This document shows, piece by piece, positions 49,498 to 60,812 of a stretch of DNA of 64,000 bases. The notes under the pieces were generated by a model. That model did no database searches. It was not told where the DNA came from and saw only the letters and a program-made list of their open reading frames with translations. Numbering within the stretch: position 1 is the stretch's first letter; every line of letters starts with the position of its first letter. The position numbers and the translations under genes were made by a program. Location: positions 24,395 to 88,394 of the forward strand of contig JAIKXM010000019.1 of NCBI GenBank assembly GCA_024684085.1, in the 5' to 3' direction. The DNA is from Lachnospiraceae bacterium. Lineage in GTDB: Bacteria > Bacillota > Clostridia > Lachnospirales > Lachnospiraceae.

Positions 49498-50659
49498 AAT
49501 AAAATATATGTCCGCCTATCTGAATACCTGTAAGGCCTTCAATGGGAGTTCTGAAGTATACACATCCTCCTACATTGGTCTTACCGCTCATGGCTTCATC
49601 CGCAGCCTTATAACAATTCTCCGTCGCCTTATCCTGAGCAAGAGCGATAGCAAGATGTCCATCCAGAACGGGTGAGAACTGCTTACGCTGATATATCACT
49701 CCGACAACGGTATTGGGATAGACCGAACTTAACAATCTGTTGATAACTACCGCGCCAACGGCCAGCTGGCCTTCATAAGGCTGGTTGCCGGCTTCGCAGT
49801 ATATAAGATTAGCCAGCAGATACCTGTCTCCCTCTTCGAAGGTGACATCGCCTATCGTCCTCCATTCAGACTGACTTGCCAGTTTGGACATCGCTATCTC
49901 TTCCGCAAGCTTACGCTTCAGAGCCGCAATGTCAGCCTCTTCGGCAGCAGACTGTTTGGCATAGGCATCAGCCGTTCTCTCTGCTTCTTTGATCTGACCC
50001 GAGTACATGCTTATCGCCTTGACCGTATTATCCACGTAGACAGATACATTCTCCTGTTTCTCTTTGATCTCCTTCTGATATGTATCGAGCATATTCATAT
50101 CAGCCTCGAGCATGGCCTTATTATCTTCAACCCTTTTACAGGTCTCGGAATATTCATCCATCATCTCTTTGTCATACTGCTCGATCTGAACGATATACTC
50201 TTTGCGATTAAGCACATCAGAGAATCCCTCAGTGTCAAAAAGAACGTCAGACAGTAACGTCTTACGACGCTCATACATGAACTGGATCCTCTTCTTCATG
50301 GATTCATACTGACTGTCTCTTAACCTCTCCGCTTCCTCAAGATCTTTACGAGCCTGTTCGATCTCATCTTCCTTATCCCGTATCATCTCTTCAAGCTGAG
50401 CCAGCTGATCACTTATCAGAGTAAGCTGATCGTTAAGATTGTCCAATTCCGCCTGAAGAGAACCCTTCTCATTATTCAGCTTATTAAGATTGTCATTAGT
50501 CTCTTTGAGCTTATTGCTGGTGTCCGTATGCTGATTCTGCAAATCTTCCAGCTTCTCCTTGGTTGTCTTGGCATATGCCGGACCATGAGGAAGACCTGAT
50601 ATCGCCATACACATGACCAGTATCGCAACCACAGCCCTAAGATGGCCATTTTTGCCCAT
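49496..50659 (-). CDS. exported coiled-coil cell-wall hydrolase (SleB-type)
   Basis: 387 residues. Signal peptide about 1-30 (ending AYA-K). Residues 32-260 are almost continuous coiled coil with heptads (LEDLQNQH ... LNDQLTLISDQLAQLEEM), like CwlO/PcsB-type hydrolases regulated by FtsEX. The C-terminal 115 residues are a Hydrolase_2 (SleB-like) domain with the catalytic Glu in LIYCEAGNQPYEGQLAVGAV and the segment GVIYQRKQFSPV. Probable role: lytic transglycosylase acting on peptidoglycan in division or sporulation. It starts 1 nt after the dCMP deaminase stop, so it is co-transcribed with the nucleotide genes upstream. Confidence 0.88.
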   Translation of the reverse strand: MGKNGHLRAVVAILVMCMAISGLPHGPAYAKTTKEKLEDLQNQHTDTSNKLKETNDNLNKLNNEKGSLQAELDNLNDQLTLISDQLAQLEEMIRDKEDEIEQARKDLEEAERLRDSQYESMKKRIQFMYERRKTLLSDVLFDTEGFSDVLNRKEYIVQIEQYDKEMMDEYSETCKRVEDNKAMLEADMNMLDTYQKEIKEKQENVSVYVDNTVKAISMYSGQIKEAERTADAYAKQSAAEEADIAALKRKLAEEIAMSKLASQSEWRTIGDVTFEEGDRYLLANLIYCEAGNQPYEGQLAVGAVVINRLLSSVYPNTVVGVIYQRKQFSPVLDGHLAIALAQDKATENCYKAADEAMSGKTNVGGCVYFRTPIEGLTGIQIGGHIFY

Positions 50660-50660
50660 A

Positions 50661-51140
50661 CTATACCTCTATTGCCAGCACCCTTCCCGTATGCTCATAC
50701 TTCTTATATGTGATCCCCGCGGAATCAAACATTCTCTTGGCTGCTATATTCCCCGGTGTTCCATTATACTTGTCACTGTCATAGATGACCGTATCAATTC
50801 CGCTCTGAATGATAGCCTTGGCACATTCATTGCAGGGAAACAGACTCACATACAACTTAGCGCCCTGAAGGCTTCCGCCTCTGTAATTAAGGATCGCATT
50901 CAGCTCACTGTGAGTAACATAAGCGTATTTGGTGGACAGCATATCGCCATCCCTGTCCCATGGAAAATCATCATCCGAGCAGCCTCTCGGAAAACCGTTA
51001 TATCCCATCGACAGAATATTATTATCAGGGCCTACTATACAAGCCCCCACCTGCGTATTGGGATCCTTGGATCTCATCCCCGCAAGTTTACTTATCCCCA
51101 TAAAGTATTCGTCCCAACGAATGTAGTCTTCTCTTTTCAT
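50661..51140 (-). CDS. deoxycytidylate deaminase
   Basis: Converts dCMP to dUMP, feeding dTMP synthesis (ComEB/dCMP deaminase family). 159 residues. Zinc site: HSELNAI (His and catalytic Glu; the middle residue is Ser instead of the usual Ala) and PCNECAKAI (two Cys). GYNGFPRGCSDDDFPWDRDG is the typical N-terminal loop. It follows upp by 15 nt. Confidence 0.93.
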   Translation of the reverse strand: MKREDYIRWDEYFMGISKLAGMRSKDPNTQVGACIVGPDNNILSMGYNGFPRGCSDDDFPWDRDGDMLSTKYAYVTHSELNAILNYRGGSLQGAKLYVSLFPCNECAKAIIQSGIDTVIYDSDKYNGTPGNIAAKRMFDSAGITYKKYEHTGRVLAIEV

Positions 51141-51155
51141 ATAACCCCTCAGATA

Positions 51156-51785
51156 TTATTTGGTACCGAAGATCCTGTCTCCCGCATCTCCGAGTCCCGG
51201 CACGATATATGCATTCTCATTAAGTCTCTCATCCTTAGCGCCGACATAGAGATCAACATCAGGATGTGCCTTAGTCATTGCCTCAATTCCTTCGGGAGCA
51301 GCGATGATACACATAAAATGAATCTTCTTACATCCCTTATCCTTCAGCATCTGAATGGCCGCAACCGCGCTACCGCCTGTTGCAAGCATGGGATCTACAA
51401 CAAAGACCTCTCTCTCTGCACAGTCCGCAGGAAGCTTGCAGTAGTATTCGATCGGAAGGTGTGTCTCAGGATCTCTGTAAAGTCCTATATGTCCGACCTT
51501 AGCCGCAGGTATCATGGAAAGCATTCCGTCCACCATACCGAGTCCGGCTCTTAAGATAGGAATGATCGCCATCTTTTTACCTTTTAATTCCTTAACCGTG
51601 GTTTCACAGATAGGAGTCTTAATAGTAACATCTGTTAACTGGAGGTCTCTTGTAGCCTCATAACAGATAAGCATCGCTATCTCTGAGATAGTCTGTCTGA
51701 AATCCTTTGTTCCGGTATCCTCTCTCCTGATATACCCAATCTTATGCTGGATCAGAGGATGATCCATAATCATTACCTTCGCCAT
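51156..51785 (-). CDS. upp: uracil phosphoribosyltransferase
   Basis: Salvages uracil with PRPP to UMP. Starting at the ATG at 51785 gives 209 residues, the family norm, and puts AAGG 8 nt upstream; an ATG two codons earlier is too close. Motifs: [12 protein letters not shown], the PRPP loop [16 protein letters not shown], and the C-terminal uracil-binding [17 protein letters not shown]. Confidence 0.96.
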   Translation of the reverse strand: MAKVMIMDHPLIQHKIGYIRREDTGTKDFRQTISEIAMLICYEATRDLQLTDVTIKTPICETTVKELKGKKMAIIPILRAGLGMVDGMLSMIPAAKVGHIGLYRDPETHLPIEYYCKLPADCAEREVFVVDPMLATGGSAVAAIQMLKDKGCKKIHFMCIIAAPEGIEAMTKAHPDVDLYVGAKDERLNENAYIVPGLGDAGDRIFGTK

Positions 51786-51864
51786 TGCCATACCTTCTTT
51801 CTCTTAATTATCCAAAAACTCTTTAGCTGCATACCATCGATCATCCGCTTTTACAAAACGAGAT

Positions 51865-52296
51865 CTACCCCTCGATAAGATCTATTCTTCTCTGATGTCT
51901 TTCTTCTCCGGAGAACTCGGTTCCGATGAATACGTCCACGATCTCCTTAGCCATATTGACGCCCACAAGTCCTGCGCCCATAGCGAGCATATTGGCATCA
52001 TTATGAAGCCTTGTCATCTTGGCAGATAAAGGCTCCGAACAAAGAGCACATCTGACACCCTTAACCTTATTAGCTGAGATCGAAATACCGATTCCCGTGG
52101 TACAAATGACTATACCCATATCACAAGCGCCGTCGGCCACAGCCTCCGCAGCCGCTCTTCCGAATATCGGATAATCGCAGGATGCCTTATCGGGACAACC
52201 ATAATCCACACATTCTATTCCTTTGCTCTCAAGGTGCTTAATAACCTCTGCCTTAAGATCATATCCACCGTGATCGCTTCCAAGTGCAATCTTCAT
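51865..52296 (-). CDS. rpiB: ribose-5-phosphate isomerase B
   Basis: Interconverts ribose-5-P and ribulose-5-P. 143 residues. N-terminal IALGSDHGGYDLK, active-site Cys65 in GIVICTTGIGISISANK, and His98 in MTRLHNDANMLAMG. It supplies the substrate of the PRPP synthetase encoded in the same window. Grouped with tsaC/ywlC-upp-dCMP deaminase, a common Firmicute cluster. Confidence 0.95.
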   Translation of the reverse strand: MKIALGSDHGGYDLKAEVIKHLESKGIECVDYGCPDKASCDYPIFGRAAAEAVADGACDMGIVICTTGIGISISANKVKGVRCALCSEPLSAKMTRLHNDANMLAMGAGLVGVNMAKEIVDVFIGTEFSGEERHQRRIDLIEG

Positions 52297-52334
52297 ATCT
52301 TAATCCCTCCGATTCTTCTTATGTTGAAAAAGCA

Positions 52335-53384
52335 TTATACCTTTATCACCTGATGACCCGCAGCCTTAAGCAAACGGTTCATTATAGCCTGACCCATTCC
52401 GTCACTGTCGAAGCTCTCCGAAAATATCTTTGTGACACCTTCGTCATCGAATTCTCTCAGGATTGTATACAACCTGTGAGCTATCATACTCTCATCCTGC
52501 CTGTGTCCCACACTTTTAACAGTTCCGGTTCTATATAAGTCTTCCGTCTCATCTGTTGCAATGATACCTACCTTACCGCCGCTACCCGCTTCCTCGGAAG
52601 CGTGTGCATTGATATGATCTATGACCGCATCCCGCGCTCCGTCGACGATCACCAGATCTCCTTTTGGAGCGTAATGTCTGTATTTCATCCCGGGAGCCTT
52701 GGGTCTCTCCTTGCAATCACCCGACATGATAGTAGGATCGGTCTCAACATGACCTATTGCATCTTCGAGCATCCGAAGTGTTATGAAACCCGGGCGAAGC
52801 AGCATCGGAACATCACCGCTAAGATCGATTATCGTAGACTCAAGCCCGATAGGCACATCACCGCCATCGATTATCATCTCGATCCTGCCGCTCATATCTT
52901 CCTTAACATATCTTACCGCCGTAGGACTCGGTCTGCCCGAGAGATTGGCACTGGGCGCTGCAATATATCCGCCTGATGCTCTGATAAAAGCAAGTGCCGT
53001 CTTATGCACAGGCATACGGATCGCCACAGTATCCAGCCCACCGGTCGTCTCGTAAGGAACCTTATCCGACTTATTCATGATAATGGTCAGAGGTCCCGGC
53101 CAGAACTTATCCGCAAGCACTCTCGCCTTGTCAGGAACGGAAGTCACAATAGATTCAACAGACTCCATATCCGCCACATGCACGATCAGAGGATTATCGC
53201 TCGGACGTCCCTTGGCAGCATATATCTTCCTGCTGGACATAGGATTCAGAGCATCTCCGCCAAGACCATATACAGTCTCCGTCGGGAAGGCAACAAGCCC
53301 ACCTGACCTGATGATATCCCCTGCCTCTTCCATAAGACGTATATCTATATTATCTTCATTGATCGATATCACTTTAGTATCCAT
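52335..53384 (-). CDS. L-threonylcarbamoyladenylate synthase (Sua5 type)
   Basis: First step of the t6A37 tRNA modification. About 349 residues from the ATG at 53384, chosen because the protein then begins MDTKVISINEDN like relatives; ATGs at 53393 and 53441 are alternatives, and no start has a strong ribosome binding site. YrdC domain (about 1-200): GGLVAFPTETVYGLGGDAL, KGRPSDNPLIVH, and SANLSGRPSPT. The Sua5 C-terminal domain (about 240-349) includes PGMKYRHYAPKG. The two-domain length marks Sua5 (YwlC) rather than short TsaC. Confidence 0.92.
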   Translation of the reverse strand: MDTKVISINEDNIDIRLMEEAGDIIRSGGLVAFPTETVYGLGGDALNPMSSRKIYAAKGRPSDNPLIVHVADMESVESIVTSVPDKARVLADKFWPGPLTIIMNKSDKVPYETTGGLDTVAIRMPVHKTALAFIRASGGYIAAPSANLSGRPSPTAVRYVKEDMSGRIEMIIDGGDVPIGLESTIIDLSGDVPMLLRPGFITLRMLEDAIGHVETDPTIMSGDCKERPKAPGMKYRHYAPKGDLVIVDGARDAVIDHINAHASEEAGSGGKVGIIATDETEDLYRTGTVKSVGHRQDESMIAHRLYTILREFDDEGVTKIFSESFDSDGMGQAIMNRLLKAAGHQVIKV

Positions 53385-53604
53385 ACCGCCCATTATTTTA
53401 CCACATAATGACATTAGGGTCAAAAAAGACCGCCCCCTCACTTATCTGCACCAATCCCCAATCGTCAGATTCCTGCACGAACTATTTGGGATCGATACAC
53501 AGAGGGTAACGGTCTTATGTTTTTAATGATCAGTTATTCATGAACATCCTGTATCAGTGTATGTCTTCGTTCCAACTACGATATACATTCATACAAACAT
53601 CTGC

Positions 53605-54792
53605 TTAGAATAACTTCTTCTTCTTCTTGCCTTCTTTTGCGTTCTCTTTGGTATTGTTCTTCTGTGACTCCATATAACGATCTGCAGCATGAAGAGAATC
53701 ATCATTGACTGCATCGAACTTCGCCAGCAATTCCTTAGCCTCATGAGAAAGCTTCTCGGGTACCTGTACCACCAGAGTCACATAATGATCTCCTCTGATA
53801 TCCTTATTGCGAAGATTAGGTACACCCTTGCCCTTCAATCTGACACGCGTGTCAGTCTGTGTTCCGGGCTTAACATTATATATAACCTTGCCATCCACGG
53901 TATCGATCATAATATCTCCACCGAGAGCCGCCACAGCGAATGATACCGGAACAGTAGAGAAGATATTGGTCTCCTGCCTCTGGAAGATAGGATGTCTCCC
54001 GACTCTGATCTCAACAAGAACATCGCCTCTTGCACCACCGTTAATACCCGGTTCACCCAGTCCGGTCAGCCGCTTGCACTGTCCGTTATCTATGCCGGCC
54101 GGAATATCAACCGCGAATCTTTTACGCATGGGAGTATATCCGGTTCCGCGACAGTCTGTACATTTATCCTTAATGACCTTGCCCTTACCCTGACATTCCG
54201 GACAGGTCTGAACATTACGCATCGTTCCGAACAAAGTCTGCGTTGTAAAAGTAACCTGACCTTTACCGCCACACTTCGTACAGGTAACGGGACTCGTTCC
54301 CGGTTTGGCTCCGCTTCCGTGACAGGTCTTACATTCTTCATTGACTGTAAGCTCGATCTCTTTCTCACAACCGAATACAGCTTCCTCGAAGGTTATATGC
54401 ACACTGGTACGCACATTGCTTCCCTTCATGGGGCCGTTATTCGCGCCGCCGTAAGATCTTCTGCCACCGCCGAACAGATCTCCGAATATATCTCCGAATA
54501 TATCTGTAAAATCAGCCCCGCTGAAATCGAATCCGAATCCACCGGTTCCGGCTCCGCTGCCATCAAAGGCAGCGTGTCCGAACTGATCATATTGACGTCT
54601 CTTCTCAGGATCACTGAGGACGGCATAAGCCTCCGAAGCTTCCTTGAACTTCTTCTCAGCCTCGGCGTCTCCCGGATTAACATCGGGATGGTATTTTTTT
54701 GCAAGAACACGATATGCTTTTTTCAGTGCGGCTTCATCGGCATTCTTGTCAACGCCCAGCACTTCATAATAATCGCGCTTTTGTTCTGCCAT
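53605..54792 (-). CDS. dnaJ: chaperone DnaJ
   Basis: Hsp40 co-chaperone that delivers substrates to DnaK. 395 residues. J domain with [10 protein letters not shown], a Gly/Phe-rich linker (about 75-120), four zinc repeats ([32 protein letters not shown]), substrate domains, and a Lys-rich tail. Last gene of the heat-shock operon, 102 nt after dnaK with a 14-bp hairpin between them. Confidence 0.97.
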   Translation of the reverse strand: MAEQKRDYYEVLGVDKNADEAALKKAYRVLAKKYHPDVNPGDAEAEKKFKEASEAYAVLSDPEKRRQYDQFGHAAFDGSGAGTGGFGFDFSGADFTDIFGDIFGDLFGGGRRSYGGANNGPMKGSNVRTSVHITFEEAVFGCEKEIELTVNEECKTCHGSGAKPGTSPVTCTKCGGKGQVTFTTQTLFGTMRNVQTCPECQGKGKVIKDKCTDCRGTGYTPMRKRFAVDIPAGIDNGQCKRLTGLGEPGINGGARGDVLVEIRVGRHPIFQRQETNIFSTVPVSFAVAALGGDIMIDTVDGKVIYNVKPGTQTDTRVRLKGKGVPNLRNKDIRGDHYVTLVVQVPEKLSHEAKELLAKFDAVNDDSLHAADRYMESQKNNTKENAKEGKKKKKLF

Positions 54793-54850
54793 AACTAACT
54801 CCTCTATTACATATAGTTACAAAAATTAAAAATCGCAGGATGTACGTGTA

Positions 54851-54883
54851 TATAGTGTCGTGCCAACCGGGCACGACACTATA
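54851..54883. terminator. hairpin between dnaK and dnaJ
   Basis: Perfect 14-bp stem TATAGTGTCGTGCC with its complement, loop of 5 nt. There is no T-run on either strand, so it may be an mRNA stability or partial attenuation element that lowers dnaJ relative to dnaK. Confidence 0.6.
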
Positions 54884-54894
54884 TTGAGTTCATA

Positions 54895-57491
<2,597 letters not shown>

Positions 57492-57508
57492 TTCTATGAC
57501 CCTTTCTT

Positions 57509-58534
57509 CTATTTTTTATAAATTGAATCCAACTGATGCATTACATCCTTCAGATTATCTACAACCTTGTCATAATCCATTCGCTTCGGTCCGATGATAC
57601 CTATCGTACCCTTCATACCGTCGCCCAGATTATATGTTGCCGTGACTATACTACAGTCTTTCATGGATGCCACGGGTGACTCTTCTCCGATATAGACCCT
57701 GATCCCGTTATTGTCTTCGCTTTCGAGATTCCTTACCACAAGACTGTTAAGATCCTGCTTCTCTTCAAAAGTATTGATGATGGAACTTGCCATATTATTA
57801 TCCGTAAGTTCCGGATACTTGAAGATATTGTTGGCTCCCGAGGTATATATCTCAAGATCTTCATCGGCGTGGATCGCATCCGCTACCGCATCAAGAACTT
57901 CTCCTACTATATCGGAATGAATACCTGCCAGCTGTTTGAGCGAAGCAATTAGTCCAAGTGTGATATTCTCTATCTCCAATCCGTTAAGGTTAGTATTAAG
58001 CAGAATGTTCAGCTTAAGTACCGTCTCTTCATTGATCGACTCGGATAAGGGTATGATCGAGTTCTTGATGATATTACCGTCTGCCACGATAACCACAAGG
58101 AGCTGACGATCGCTCATCCTCGATAACTGAATCAGCTTAAGTCTGTTGCCCTGTATCACCGGAGCCGATACCATTGATGCATAATTGGTATTGGTTGCGA
58201 GAAGCTTGGCTGTCTGCTTAAGTAACTGATCAAGCTTGGCTTCCTTCTCCAGGAGATTGACTTTGATCTCTTCCACTTCCTTGGTCTTCTCTTCCATCAT
58301 CACATCTACATATACTCTGTAGCCTGCATCCGAAGGAATACGTCCCGCAGAGGTATGAGGCTGGACTATATATCCCATCTCCTCAAGGTCTGCCATTTCA
58401 TTACGGATGGTCGCCGAAGAAAGATTAAGATCGGTATATTTGGATATCGTTCTGCTACCGACCGGTTCGCCGGTCTCCAGATAATTACGAACGATCGCCT
58501 TAAGAATAGTCATCTTACGTTCACTTAACTCCAC
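57509..58534 (-). CDS. hrcA: heat-inducible transcription repressor HrcA
   Basis: Binds CIRCE and represses the operon; folding by GroE keeps it active. 341 residues if started at the GTG at 58534, which has GGGAGG 6 nt upstream; the frame is open to an ATG at 58567 that lies inside the leader. Winged-helix DNA-binding start (ELSERKMTILKAIVRNYLETGEPVGSRTI, shown in part), LSSATIRNEMADLEEMGY, and QPHTSAGRIPSDAGYRVYVD. First gene of hrcA-grpE-dnaK-dnaJ. Confidence 0.95.
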   Translation of the reverse strand: MELSERKMTILKAIVRNYLETGEPVGSRTISKYTDLNLSSATIRNEMADLEEMGYIVQPHTSAGRIPSDAGYRVYVDVMMEEKTKEVEEIKVNLLEKEAKLDQLLKQTAKLLATNTNYASMVSAPVIQGNRLKLIQLSRMSDRQLLVVIVADGNIIKNSIIPLSESINEETVLKLNILLNTNLNGLEIENITLGLIASLKQLAGIHSDIVGEVLDAVADAIHADEDLEIYTSGANNIFKYPELTDNNMASSIINTFEEKQDLNSLVVRNLESEDNNGIRVYIGEESPVASMKDCSIVTATYNLGDGMKGTIGIIGPKRMDYDKVVDNLKDVMHQLDSIYKK

Positions 58535-58560
58535 CTGGCACCTCCCATAATACTTGTTTG

Positions 58561-58587
58561 TTAGCACTCGCCCAATCTGAGTGCTAA
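58561..58587. promoter_or_regulatory. CIRCE operator
   Basis: Perfect TTAGCACTC-N9-GAGTGCTAA inverted repeat. It lies between the promoter and the hrcA start, in the transcribed leader, as in other Firmicutes. HrcA bound here represses the operon at normal temperature. Confidence 0.98.
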
Positions 58588-58603
58588 CATTTCTTCTGCA
58601 CTT

Positions 58604-58632
58604 AAGATACCACCACGCCGGAATAGTGTCAA
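58604..58632 (-). promoter_or_regulatory. sigma-A promoter of the hrcA operon
   Basis: On the minus strand TTGACA, 17 nt, TATCTT: perfect -35, four of six in the -10. The predicted start falls about 10 nt before CIRCE. Confidence 0.88.
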
Positions 58633-58745
58633 TACGATAATTATAAAGAATTTATAAAGAAAAAGATTGAATGGTTACAGAAGCACCTGTATTATTGAAG
58701 GGATCTCCGAGAAAGAACTGTGAAACAGAGAAAGGCTAAAGAGAT

Positions 58746-59627
58746 ATGTGGATCTGGCTTGTATTATTATATGGATTACTCAAAGGATGCCGGGAAGTAT
58801 GTAAGAAAAAAGCATTACAGACCTCTCCCTCTATAGAAGTCCTGCTTATATATACCTGCGTATCATTCCTGCTCGTAGTACCGGATGCCGGCAACGCCAT
58901 GGGTATGGAGGCTAAGTTCTACTTCTTCGTAGCCCTTAAGTCACTGATCATCTTCCTGGCATGGATCTTAAGCTTCTCCGCCATCAAACATCTGCCGCTC
59001 TCAATGTACGGAGTCCTCGACCTGTCAAGAGTCCTCTTCGCTACTTTGCTCGGTCTGACAGTTCTGGGCGAACATATGGGAACGCTTCACATTATAGGTC
59101 TGTCGCTTGTATGCGCCGGTCTCCTTATGCTCAAGTTCAAGCCGATGTCGCCTGCTCACAGTCCCAATTCCGTTCCGAAAGAGATAATAAAAAAAGAAAG
59201 AAAGTATTCCGCAGGAATAGTGATCATCGCACTTATCTCCTGCATGCTCAACTCTCTTTCAGGTCTTATGGATAAGATCCTTACCCGTTATATCACAAGC
59301 TCACAGCTTCAGTTCTGGTATATGCTCTTTCTCTGTCTCTTCTATATCTTATATGCGCTTGCAGTCAGAGAAAACATCAGCATCAAAAGAGCCGTTCGTA
59401 ACAAATGGATATGGCTGTTGGCCGTAATGTTCGTCATTGCAGACCGAGCGCTCTTCATCGCCAATGCCGATCCCGCAAGTAAGGTCACAGTCATGACCCT
59501 TATCAAGCAGGCCGGTGCCATTGTCACCATCCTTGCCGGCAAATTCATCTTCAAGGAAAAAAATGTGGGCCACAAACTTATCTGCGCCGGCGTCATTATC
59601 GTCGGTATCATGCTGAGCGTATTCTGA
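58746..59627 (+). CDS. EamA/DMT-family transporter
   Basis: 293 residues with about ten hydrophobic helices in two EamA-like halves (about 1-130 and 155-293), joined by a charged loop. HLPLSMYGVLDLSRVLFATLLGLTVLGE at the end of the first half and KVTVMTLIKQAGAIVTILAGKFIFKEK in the second are the typical paired 'helix 9-10' segments of the drug/metabolite transporter superfamily. Substrate unknown. Single gene, divergent from hrcA. Confidence 0.85.
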   Translation: MWIWLVLLYGLLKGCREVCKKKALQTSPSIEVLLIYTCVSFLLVVPDAGNAMGMEAKFYFFVALKSLIIFLAWILSFSAIKHLPLSMYGVLDLSRVLFATLLGLTVLGEHMGTLHIIGLSLVCAGLLMLKFKPMSPAHSPNSVPKEIIKKERKYSAGIVIIALISCMLNSLSGLMDKILTRYITSSQLQFWYMLFLCLFYILYALAVRENISIKRAVRNKWIWLLAVMFVIADRALFIANADPASKVTVMTLIKQAGAIVTILAGKFIFKEKNVGHKLICAGVIIVGIMLSVF

Positions 59628-59684
59628 TCGGTCACTATCGTATCAGCACCTGATACGGCTTAATACCTTTTTATCCGGAGGCCA

Positions 59685-59807
59685 CAGGACTATCCTCAGG
59701 ATCATTCGGTGGTATTCCCAAAACGCTACAGCTGATGCGGCAGGACTATCCTCGGGATCATTCAGTGGTATGACTTCGCAATTCCCAAAACGCTACGGCT
59801 GATGCAG
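59685..59807. repeat. tandem duplication of the methyltransferase gene 3' end
   Basis: 59685-59740 (56 bp) and 59741-59807 (67 bp) are adjacent copies differing by an 11-nt indel and a few substitutions. The second copy covers the last codons and stop of the gene ending at 59758. The first lies outside it, so an ancestral 3' end was duplicated and has decayed. Confidence 0.85.
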
Positions 59808-60567
59808 CAGCCACATTAAGCGAATCAACGCCTTCTCTCATGGGAATCTTGACTACATGATCTGCCCTGCTTATGGTCTCATCGGTGAGACCGTCTCCTT
59901 CGTTACCCAGGATGATCGCACTTCTTCGCAACCCTTTAAGACGTTCATCATTAATGACAAGCGTGTCATTATTTAACGCCATGGCAAGAGTTACAAATCC
60001 TTCTTTTCGCAAGGCCTCAAAAGGAACCTCCCTGCATACAGTCCACGGAATCTGAAAGACTGTTCCCATACTCACTCTGGAAGCTCTTCTGTACAGAGGA
60101 TCAGCAGAAGACGAAGTTAATATTATCCCATCAAGAGACAATGCAGCCGCGTTACGAATGATAGCTCCGACGTTAGTTGGATTCTCAATATTATCAAGTA
60201 TCGCGATACAACTCGCCCCCTTAATGATCTCTTCAGGCGAAGGTAATTCTTTTCTCTTAAGGGCAGCAAACACTCCTCCCGTAAGCGCATATCCGGTAAG
60301 ACCTTTGAGTTCTTCATAAGGCATGATATAAACAGGAACCTGCGCTTCGTACTCACGCACAAGCCATTCTGCTTCACCGAATGCAACCTGTTCTTCTATC
60401 AGAAAAGACTCCGGTTCATAGCCTGCTCTTAACGCACGCTCAATCACTTTCAGACTCTCCGCAATGAACAAACCGGACTTAGGCTCATATATCCGCTTAA
60501 GTCCGTTCTCATTCATGCCCGTATATATCTTTAATCTCTCGTCTGTAAGATCCTTAACTTCTATCAT
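59758..60567 (-). CDS. SpoU/TrmH-family RNA methyltransferase
   Basis: SAM-dependent 2'-O-ribose methyltransferase of the SPOUT knot fold, acting on rRNA or tRNA. 269 residues. An N-terminal substrate-binding part (about 1-100) is followed by the three SpoU motifs: DNIENPTNVGAIIRNAAAL (motif 1), AIILGNEGDGL (motif 2) and IPMREGVDSLNVAAASAV (motif 3). The target nucleotide cannot be told. Its 3' end is part of a tandem duplication. Confidence 0.92.
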   Translation of the reverse strand: MIEVKDLTDERLKIYTGMNENGLKRIYEPKSGLFIAESLKVIERALRAGYEPESFLIEEQVAFGEAEWLVREYEAQVPVYIMPYEELKGLTGYALTGGVFAALKRKELPSPEEIIKGASCIAILDNIENPTNVGAIIRNAAALSLDGIILTSSSADPLYRRASRVSMGTVFQIPWTVCREVPFEALRKEGFVTLAMALNNDTLVINDERLKGLRRSAIILGNEGDGLTDETISRADHVVKIPMREGVDSLNVAAASAVAFWELRSHTTE

Positions 60568-60572
60568 TGCCC

Positions 60573-60688
60573 CTTACTTCCATCAGCCTTATCGCCATCG
60601 CTCTTCCCGGCCGTCGATCTTACTACCATCGCTCTCACCGGCCATCGGACTTACTTCCATCGGCATTACCGCCATCGGCCTTCCTACC
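60573..60688. repeat. 31-bp tandem repeats upstream of the methyltransferase gene
   Basis: Three 31-bp units begin at 60588, 60619 and 60650, each starting CTTA and containing CCATCGC/CCATCGG twice; half units lie on either side (CTTACTTCCATCAGC at 60573). Sub-period is about 15 bp. The array starts 6 bp from the gene's start codon, so it forms its leader. The remaining gap to 60812 shows nothing else. Confidence 0.8.
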
Positions 60689-60812
60689 GACAAATAATTG
60701 ATTATTACCTGTCAGGCTATCTGTTTATTATCAATCATCCAAGGTACATGATCACATTTCAGCCAATAACGCACTCTACAAATCCAAGAATGCCCTTACC
60801 ACGTTTTTCCTT

